Shown in pieces: positions 6,521 through 10,826 of a DNA stretch of 10,826 bases. The stretch lies in assembly GCA_044340025.1 (NCBI GenBank), contig JBIIUJ010000089.1:1-10826 (forward strand), given 5' to 3'. Position 1 is the stretch's first letter. Every line of letters starts with the position of its first letter. This stretch comes from JBIIUJ01 sp044340025. Its GTDB lineage: Bacteria > Pseudomonadota > Alphaproteobacteria > Caulobacterales > Aquidulcibacteraceae. The notes beneath the pieces were generated by a model, which made no database searches, had not been told where the DNA came from, and was given only the letters and a program-made list of their open reading frames with translations. The position numbers and the translations under genes are program-made.

Positions 6521-7021
6521 TCAGCGCGGCGGGGCCGGCGTGCGCGCCGCGGTCGCTTCGATTTCGACCAGGAAATACGGATTGGCGAGCCCGGCGATCT
6601 GCATCGTGGAGCGCGCAACGATGTTGGGGTTCTTCTCTGTGCCGAAGAACTGGCGATAGGCGGCGTTGAAGCCCGCGAAATCCATCCGCCCGTTCAGCTT
6701 TGGGTCGCCGACCAGAAACACCTGAAGGCGCACCACATCCTTCATTGACCAGCCCTGACGCTCCAGCGCGGCCTCGATCTTCTCGAAGACATTGATCGCC
6801 TGGGTGCGGGTGTCGCCAAAGGCCTCGAAGCTGCCTGTCACGGCCGGATCGATCGCAGATGGCACAATGCCGCTGAGCAGCAGCCACTCTGCGCCGTCCG
6901 GCACCGTGACGCCTGACAGGATGATGCCGGGCTGCGGGTTCTGATGACGGACGATCTCCTGCGCGGCGCCAGGAGCGGCGGGCAAGGCGAGGGTGAGCGC
7001 AAGCGCCAGGGGTTTCAGCAT
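6521..7021 (-). CDS. Exported RidA (YjgF/YER057c/UK114) family protein
   Basis: This 166-residue protein is longer than the roughly 128-residue cytoplasmic RidA because residues 1-20 (MLKPLALALTLALPAAPGAA) form a Sec signal peptide, so the mature protein should act in the periplasm. The RidA core is clear: LLLSGIVP (47-54), AFGDTRTQAINVFEKIEAAL (67-86), VVRLQVFLVGD (96-106), and VARSTMQIAGL (135-145) followed by VEIEATA (152-158). Arg137 aligns with Arg105 of E. coli RidA, which binds the carboxylate of the imine or enamine substrate, and Glu153 aligns with the conserved Glu of 'EIEA'. Deaminase-type activity is therefore possible. It starts 16 nt after the SUMF1-like gene with GGAG 6 nt before the ATG, so it is almost certainly in the same operon as the TonB receptor. 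The true substrate is unknown; not all RidA subgroups are imine deaminases. Confidence 0.92.
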   Translation of the reverse strand: MLKPLALALTLALPAAPGAAQEIVRHQNPQPGIILSGVTVPDGAEWLLLSGIVPSAIDPAVTGSFEAFGDTRTQAINVFEKIEAALERQGWSMKDVVRLQVFLVGDPKLNGRMDFAGFNAAYRQFFGTEKNPNIVARSTMQIAGLANPYFLVEIEATAARTPAPPR

Positions 7022-7037
7022 GGGGTCTCCGGAGGGC

Positions 7038-7967
7038 TCAGTCGAGCGTGCGGGCCAGCCGCACCCCGATGTTCACGCTTGTCGCGCCGGGGGGATAAAG
7101 AGCGCGCTCTGTCGAGCGGTTGGTGCCGCGATTGTTGAAAAAGCCGCCGCCGCGATCCACCCGCGTCGGGCAATCGGGAAAGACCACCGCAGAACCGTCG
7201 GTCGGCGCGCCGGCATAGCTGGGGCGATGGCAGTCTTCCACCCATTCCCAGACATTGCCATGCATGTCGTAAAGCCCGAATGCGTTCGCTCTGAACTGGC
7301 CCACAGGCGCGGTGGTGAGGCCATAGCCGTCTCGGCAGGCGGCATAGGTCCATTGCGGAGCGCCGCCGGCCTCGCGCGCTGCGTCGTCGGCGATATTGCC
7401 ATGGGCGCAAAGCTGATCGGCGTCGTCGCCGAAGGAATATTTGCCGGCGGCGCCCGCCCGCGCCGCATATTCCCATTCGGCTTCCGTCAGCAGACGATAG
7501 GTCTTGCCCGTGCGCGCCGAGAGCCAGGCCGCATAGGCCTGCGCGTCATGCCAGGACAGGCACGTGACCGGATGATCGTCCGCCTGCGGAAAGTTTGGGT
7601 CGCGCCAGTCCTTTTCGGCCACCCGCTCGGTGCGGGCGCCGGTCCAGACCGAGCAATTGCGCGCCGCGACATGGCCGGTGGCGGCCACAAAGCGGGCGAA
7701 CTCGCCGCGCGTGAGTTCATGGATCGCAACGGCGAAGGCTTTCGCGATCGTGACGGTGCGCTGCGGCCCTTCGTCGGCGTCGCGCACAGGCTCGGTTTCC
7801 GGGGAGCCCATGGTGAATTCTCCCGGCGGGATCACCACCATGGGCGGACAATCCGGGCAATCGCGAAAGACCGCCCCGGGGGCGCGGACGTCTGCGCCCG
7901 CCTCCGGCGCGGTGGCGCAGCTGGTCAGCGCCAGCCCCGCCAACAGAACAAGCGCCCGCACGACCAT
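7038..7967 (-). CDS. SUMF1/FGE-fold lipoprotein, probably not a sulfatase-activating enzyme
   Basis: The protein has 309 residues from the ATG at 7967, which shares one base with the receptor stop (TGATG). A longer reading from 8165 overlaps the receptor and is rejected because only the 7967 start gives a proper signal. MVVRALVLLAGLALTSC ends in lipobox LTSC (Cys17), so the protein is likely membrane-anchored and extracytoplasmic. The FGE-sulfatase domain begins at CPDCPPMVVIPPGEFTMGSP (37-56) and continues with ELTRGEFARF (84-93), PVTCLSWHDAQAYAAWLS (133-150), RLLTEAEWEYAAR (158-170), GLYDMHGNVWEWVED (231-245) and RGGGFFNNRGTN (272-283). In true formylglycine-generating enzymes the last region carries two catalytic cysteines; here those places hold asparagines, so classical activity is unlikely. 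Several other cysteines could form disulfides. Translation is probably coupled to the receptor gene, as no Shine-Dalgarno is seen. Confidence 0.9.
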   Translation of the reverse strand: MVVRALVLLAGLALTSCATAPEAGADVRAPGAVFRDCPDCPPMVVIPPGEFTMGSPETEPVRDADEGPQRTVTIAKAFAVAIHELTRGEFARFVAATGHVAARNCSVWTGARTERVAEKDWRDPNFPQADDHPVTCLSWHDAQAYAAWLSARTGKTYRLLTEAEWEYAARAGAAGKYSFGDDADQLCAHGNIADDAAREAGGAPQWTYAACRDGYGLTTAPVGQFRANAFGLYDMHGNVWEWVEDCHRPSYAGAPTDGSAVVFPDCPTRVDRGGGFFNNRGTNRSTERALYPPGATSVNIGVRLARTLD

Positions 7968-10459
7968 CAAAACGTCGTCGAGAGGCGGGCGTAATAGGAA
8001 CCACCCGTAAAGCCGAACGGCGAGGAGGTGGGATATTGCCCGATCCCGAGATTGGCGTTGAAGATGCCGATTGCGTCCGGGTATTCGTTGCCGAGGTTGT
8101 TGGCCCCGACCGCGAGCGCCACCCGTTCGGTCAGGTCCACCGAAACTTCGGCGTCCACGATCCACTTGGCTGAATAGGTGCGATCATTGGCCACCACCGT
8201 GCTCGGCACGGTGAACTCGCCAAACCGCGACACGCGCAGGCTGGTGGAGAAGCGGCTGATGTCCCAGTTCGCGCCGAGCACGATCTTGTCCTTGGGCGTG
8301 CCCTCGGTGAGGTTGTTCACCGACGAGCGGTTGAACAGCACGAATTCCGGCCCGAGCGGCGCCAGCTCCGGCGGATTGGGCTTCACCCGCCGCAACTCGG
8401 TTTCATTGAAGTTGTAGGCGAGGCTCCAGCGCACCACGCCGAACCGGTCGAACGTCTGGCGATAGCTCGCCACGATGTCGAAGCCTTCCGTGCGGGTGTC
8501 GACCGCATTGGTGAAATATTGCGCGCTGAGATTCGGGTTCAGCCCGTTGCGCACCAGAATCGCGCTGATCGGCGTGAACCGGCCAGCGGCGTCCACGCCC
8601 GCCAGGGTGCTGGTGACGGTGATGCGATCATCCACGCCGATGCGGTAGGCGTCGAGCGTAACCGACAGCGCCGGGAACGGATTGAACGTGACGCCAATGC
8701 TGGTGTTGATCGATTCTTCCGGCGTCAGCGGATCGGCGCCCAGCGCGATGGCTTCGGGCGAGCCGACCGGCAGCGTCTTGATCAGCAACGCCACGTTCGG
8801 CACGCCGTTCACCGTGCGGAACTGGTTGGTGGTGGAGGCGTAGAATTGCTGGGCGAGGCTGGGCGCCCGGAAGCCATTGGAAAACGCCGCCCGCACCGCG
8901 ATGGCGTCGGTCAGTTCATAGCGGGCGTTGAGCTTGCCGGTCAGGGTCTCGCCGCTGGCGTCGTCATAGCTTTCATACCGGCCGGCCACGCCGATGAAGA
9001 AGCGGTCGTTCGGGGTCAGGCCCAGTTCGGCGTAGACGGCGCCATTGCCGCGCTCGGCGTTGACTTCATCTTCGGGCCGGAAGCTTGGCGTCGCCTGCGC
9101 TCCGCCCGGCGGCCGCTGCCCGGCGAAGGGCTGGCCGGCGGGGATGACATAGCTGCCGGTGAGATAGCCAAGGGGATCGCCCTGCTTCACCGAATAGGTC
9201 TCGCGCCGCGCCTGCAGGCCGAAAGAAGTCTGCAATTCCCCCATGGCCGTCTGCCAGGCGCGCGTGAAATCGGCCGAAACCGTCAGATCGGACGAGGCGA
9301 GCGAGCCGATCACGAAGCTGCGCGGACTTGTCGGCCCGAAGCTGGCGTTGATGTTGTTGACCGAGGTCTGGTCGGCGATGTTGCCGCCCCAAACGGCGGA
9401 AATATCCCAGTCCCAGCCCGCTGCGAGGCCTTTGAGGCCCATGGCGAGATCATAATCGGTCTCGTCGATCACCTGGGTTGGCACAAAGCCGTTGGGATAG
9501 ACCTCTGGAAGGGCCGTATTGGAGCCGGTGGTGCGATCCGAATTGTTGAGGCGCACCGTGAACGGCAGCCGCGATTCCCGAACGCTGAACGTGGCAAAGG
9601 AATAGAGCTCCATGTCCCCGTCCATGGGAATGGCGAGATTGAGCGCGGTGTTGAGCCCTTCCTGCGGGTATTGCCCGTAGGTTCCGAAGATGGTCCGGTT
9701 GACTGTGGACTCGCGCGGATCGCCCGGTCGGAAGATCGGCAGCGTGGTGGGCAGCGGCAGCGCACGGTTGGATTGCTTCTGCGCCTTGCCGGAGACGGCG
9801 ATGTGGAGATAGCCGTCGTCCATGATCGGGAAGCCGTAATTGGCGGAACCCTGCACGACCTGACCATCGGATCGATCGAAGTTCTGCGACCAGGTGGCCG
9901 AGGCCGCCCCGCCATCGGGATCGTCCTTCAGGATGATGTTGATCACGCCCGCGATCGCATCGGAGCCATATTGCGCCGCCGCGCCATCGCGCAGCACCTC
10001 GATCCGGCCGATCGCGGAGGTGGCGATCATGTCGAGATCGACAGGCACCGAGCCGAGATAGAGCGCGGATACCGCATTGATGAGCGAGGATTTGTGCCGG
10101 CGCTTGCCGTTCACGAGGATCAGCGTCTGATCGGGGTTTAGCCCGCGCAGGCCGCCGGTGGAGATCACGCTCGCGGTGCCGCCGCCGGCCCGGGTGGGAA
10201 CGGTGAAGGACGGGGCAAGCGTGGAGAGCGCCTGGAGCGTGCCGGCCCGGCCAACCCGCTCGATCTCGGCGGCGCCCAGCACGTCGATCGGGGTGGGGCT
10301 GTCGATGACTGTGCGCGGCGCCCCGCGCACGCCGGTGACGATGACCGTTTCTTCAATCCGCGGGCTTTCGCCCTGCGCCTGGGCCCAGGCGCTTGCCCCT
10401 GGCATGCTGAATACGGCGGCCGCCAGCGCAGCGCGCAGGGCTTTGGATTGCAGTCTCAC
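7967..10459 (-). CDS. TonB-dependent outer-membrane receptor
   Basis: This 830-residue receptor has a signal peptide (about 1-28, ending AWAQA), a TonB box EETVIVTG (36-43), a plug domain (about 47-180) and a beta barrel ending in phenylalanine (YYARLSTTF), as usual for outer-membrane barrels. The plug carries RGLNPDQTLILVNGKRRH (105-122) and RDGAAAQYGSDAIAGVINI (157-175), the classic features of large proteobacterial receptors. The start is GTG at 10459, supported by AGGGGG 8 nt upstream; the first residues, MRLQSKALRAALAAAVF, fit a signal peptide. It heads a tight operon with a SUMF1-like lipoprotein (1-nt overlap) and an exported RidA-like protein. Such receptors import iron complexes, vitamins, sugars or other scarce solutes using TonB energy. 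The ligand cannot be told from the sequence, and no siderophore or sugar genes are adjacent. Confidence 0.97.
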   Translation of the reverse strand: MRLQSKALRAALAAAVFSMPGASAWAQAQGESPRIEETVIVTGVRGAPRTVIDSPTPIDVLGAAEIERVGRAGTLQALSTLAPSFTVPTRAGGGTASVISTGGLRGLNPDQTLILVNGKRRHKSSLINAVSALYLGSVPVDLDMIATSAIGRIEVLRDGAAAQYGSDAIAGVINIILKDDPDGGAASATWSQNFDRSDGQVVQGSANYGFPIMDDGYLHIAVSGKAQKQSNRALPLPTTLPIFRPGDPRESTVNRTIFGTYGQYPQEGLNTALNLAIPMDGDMELYSFATFSVRESRLPFTVRLNNSDRTTGSNTALPEVYPNGFVPTQVIDETDYDLAMGLKGLAAGWDWDISAVWGGNIADQTSVNNINASFGPTSPRSFVIGSLASSDLTVSADFTRAWQTAMGELQTSFGLQARRETYSVKQGDPLGYLTGSYVIPAGQPFAGQRPPGGAQATPSFRPEDEVNAERGNGAVYAELGLTPNDRFFIGVAGRYESYDDASGETLTGKLNARYELTDAIAVRAAFSNGFRAPSLAQQFYASTTNQFRTVNGVPNVALLIKTLPVGSPEAIALGADPLTPEESINTSIGVTFNPFPALSVTLDAYRIGVDDRITVTSTLAGVDAAGRFTPISAILVRNGLNPNLSAQYFTNAVDTRTEGFDIVASYRQTFDRFGVVRWSLAYNFNETELRRVKPNPPELAPLGPEFVLFNRSSVNNLTEGTPKDKIVLGANWDISRFSTSLRVSRFGEFTVPSTVVANDRTYSAKWIVDAEVSVDLTERVALAVGANNLGNEYPDAIGIFNANLGIGQYPTSSPFGFTGGSYYARLSTTF

Positions 10460-10572
10460 GGTTTTGTCCCCCTTTGCATGATGCAGTCGCCGCCCTGAAG
10501 CCAGGAAGGCGCACGCCCAGGCGTCATTCCCCCAGAAACCGCCGCGCGTTGATCCGCGCGATCAGCCGTCGC
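10460..10572 (-). promoter_or_regulatory. Upstream region of the TonB receptor operon with hairpin
   Basis: These 113 nt separate the stop of a truncated gene from the receptor start. They hold an inverted repeat, CGCGCG at 10543-10548 and 10555-10560, with a 6-nt loop. It sits just after the remnant's stop, as expected of a terminator, but is followed by only a short TTT. The receptor promoter should lie between this hairpin and 10480 if it has its own, but I see no convincing -35/-10 pair and no Fur-type AT-rich box. Confidence 0.35.
10468..10473 (-). promoter_or_regulatory. Ribosome binding site deciding the GTG start of the TonB receptor
   Basis: AGGGGG on the minus strand lies 8 nt before GTG 10459. 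An ATG a little further upstream is in another frame and gives only a 7-residue peptide ending in a TGA that overlaps the GTG, so GTG is the receptor start. Confidence 0.7.
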
Positions 10573-10728
10573 TCAAGCCCCGGCGGTCTTCACCGCCGGC
10601 CCGATGCGCAGAAAGTATTCTTCGAAAGCGCGCGACCGCCCCTGCATGTTCTTGCCGACGCCGCGCCGCAGCAGGGTCCGCTCATCGGCCATGAAGGTCC
10701 AGAATTCGCCGACGATCACATCGCCATC
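10573..10728 (-). pseudogene. C-terminal remnant of an unidentified gene cut by an insertion element
   Basis: A minus-strand frame ends in TGA at 10575-10573 and reads back through about 51 plausible codons (DGDVIVGEFWTFMADERT, then LLRRGVGKNMQGRSRAFEEY and FLRIGPAVKTAGA) to the apparent left end of the insertion element at about 10730. The composition is that of a soluble globular protein and there is no Shine-Dalgarno before its internal ATG, so it looks like the tail of a longer gene whose 5' part was separated by the insertion. I do not recognise the family. The codons just before its stop contain a perfect 8-bp stem with a 4-nt loop. It faces the same way as the receptor operon and may once have been its upstream neighbour. 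Confidence 0.5.
10580..10599. repeat. Perfect 8-bp inverted repeat at the end of the truncated gene
   Basis: The arms CCGGCGGT (10580-10587) and ACCGCCGG (10592-10599) enclose the tetraloop CTTC. The repeat overlaps the last codons of the truncated minus-strand gene, 5 nt before its stop. There is no T-run on either side. It could slow or end transcription in either direction, or be chance in GC-rich coding sequence. Confidence 0.45.
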
Positions 10729-10729
10729 C

Positions 10730-10826
10730 TGAATCGCCCCTAGATTCTTGGACGCCTTCCTTCCTAATTTTGAGGCAAGGAGGCCATGATGGGCAACGTC
10801 AGATTCAGCGACGAGTTCAAGCGCGA
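10730..10826 (+). mobile_element. Left end of an IS3-family-like insertion sequence (continues beyond window)
   Basis: The sequence starting TGAATCGCCCC at 10730 has the TG terminus usual for IS3-family ends. About 60 nt later it leads into a strong ribosome binding site and a transposase start. The minus-strand coding remnant loses its natural look at the same point. The base composition is less GC-rich here than in the neighbours (CTAGATTCTTGG, CCTAATTTTGAGG). The exact boundary is inferred; the right end and any target duplication are outside the window. Confidence 0.6.
10789..10826 (+). CDS. IS3-family transposase OrfA, N-terminus only
   Basis: Only the first 12 codons are present (MGNVRFSDEFKR). 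They match the usual opening of an IS3-family OrfA, a small DNA-binding protein with an N-terminal helix-turn-helix that is joined to the DDE catalytic OrfB by frameshifting in this family. Two adjacent ATGs are possible, at 10786 and 10789. The ribosome binding site AAGGAGG (10777-10783) is 2 nt from the first and 5 nt from the second, so the second is preferred. It reads away from the TonB receptor. The identification rests on a short stretch and is moderately sure. Confidence 0.6.
   Translation, partial: MGNVRFSDEFKR

Noticed and set aside
7968..8165. N-terminal extension of the SUMF1-like protein
   Set aside because: It overlaps the receptor C-terminus and hides a textbook lipoprotein signal that begins at 7967.
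8519..10141. 540-codon plus-strand frame inside the TonB receptor
   Set aside because: Antisense shadow of a clear receptor; low-complexity Arg/Gly/His-rich product with no family features.
1..10459. A sulfated-glycan system joining PAPS synthesis with a sulfatase-activating enzyme
   Set aside because: No sulfotransferase or sulfatase is present, and the SUMF1-like protein lacks the FGE catalytic cysteines, so the link is not supported.
10460..10482. Seven-residue upstream reading frame (MQRGTKP) whose stop overlaps the receptor GTG
   Set aside because: No ribosome binding site precedes its ATG and it has no leader-peptide character. Most likely chance, though the overlap is noted.

Overview
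The window is GC-rich and densely coded, and almost every gene lies on the minus strand. A fused CysN-CysC, a large TonB-dependent receptor, a SUMF1-type lipoprotein and an IS3-type transposase start together suggest an alphaproteobacterium, perhaps of the Caulobacterales, Hyphomonadaceae or sphingomonad type. That placement rests on protein style only; no rRNA or other taxonomic marker is present.

Left block (minus strand, read right to left from about 4800 to 1): cysD, then a cysN-cysC fusion (overlapping TGATG junction), a 116-nt gap, a PhnD-type substrate-binding lipoprotein, and 1 nt later a second PhnD-like exported protein that runs off the left edge with no stop. CysD and CysNC together make APS and PAPS from sulfate. 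The two binding proteins look like the front of an anion-uptake or anion-sensing locus (phosphonate, phosphite or phosphate by family; a sulfur oxyanion is possible from context). The rest of that locus lies outside the window.

Middle block: a roughly 260-nt divergent region (about 4804 to 5065) separates cysD from the only complete plus-strand gene, a class I SAM methyltransferase at 5066-5761. It meets a second, unrelated class I SAM methyltransferase on the minus strand (6454-5762) tail to tail, and the two stop codons together form the palindrome TGATCA. Both are of types often found with glycan or natural-product modification genes.

Right block (minus strand): a TonB-dependent receptor (GTG start at 10459), a SUMF1/FGE-fold lipoprotein overlapping it by 1 nt, and an exported RidA-family protein 16 nt further on form a compact three-gene cell-envelope operon. 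The minus-strand methyltransferase follows after 66 nt and may be a fourth member. Upstream of the receptor is the C-terminal remnant of an unidentified gene. It is cut by the left end of an IS3-family-like element, whose transposase begins at about 10789 and runs off the right edge.

No tRNA, rRNA, CRISPR array or riboswitch was recognised. The least expected features are the paired PhnD-type proteins behind sulfate-activation genes and the receptor, non-catalytic SUMF1 and periplasmic RidA set.
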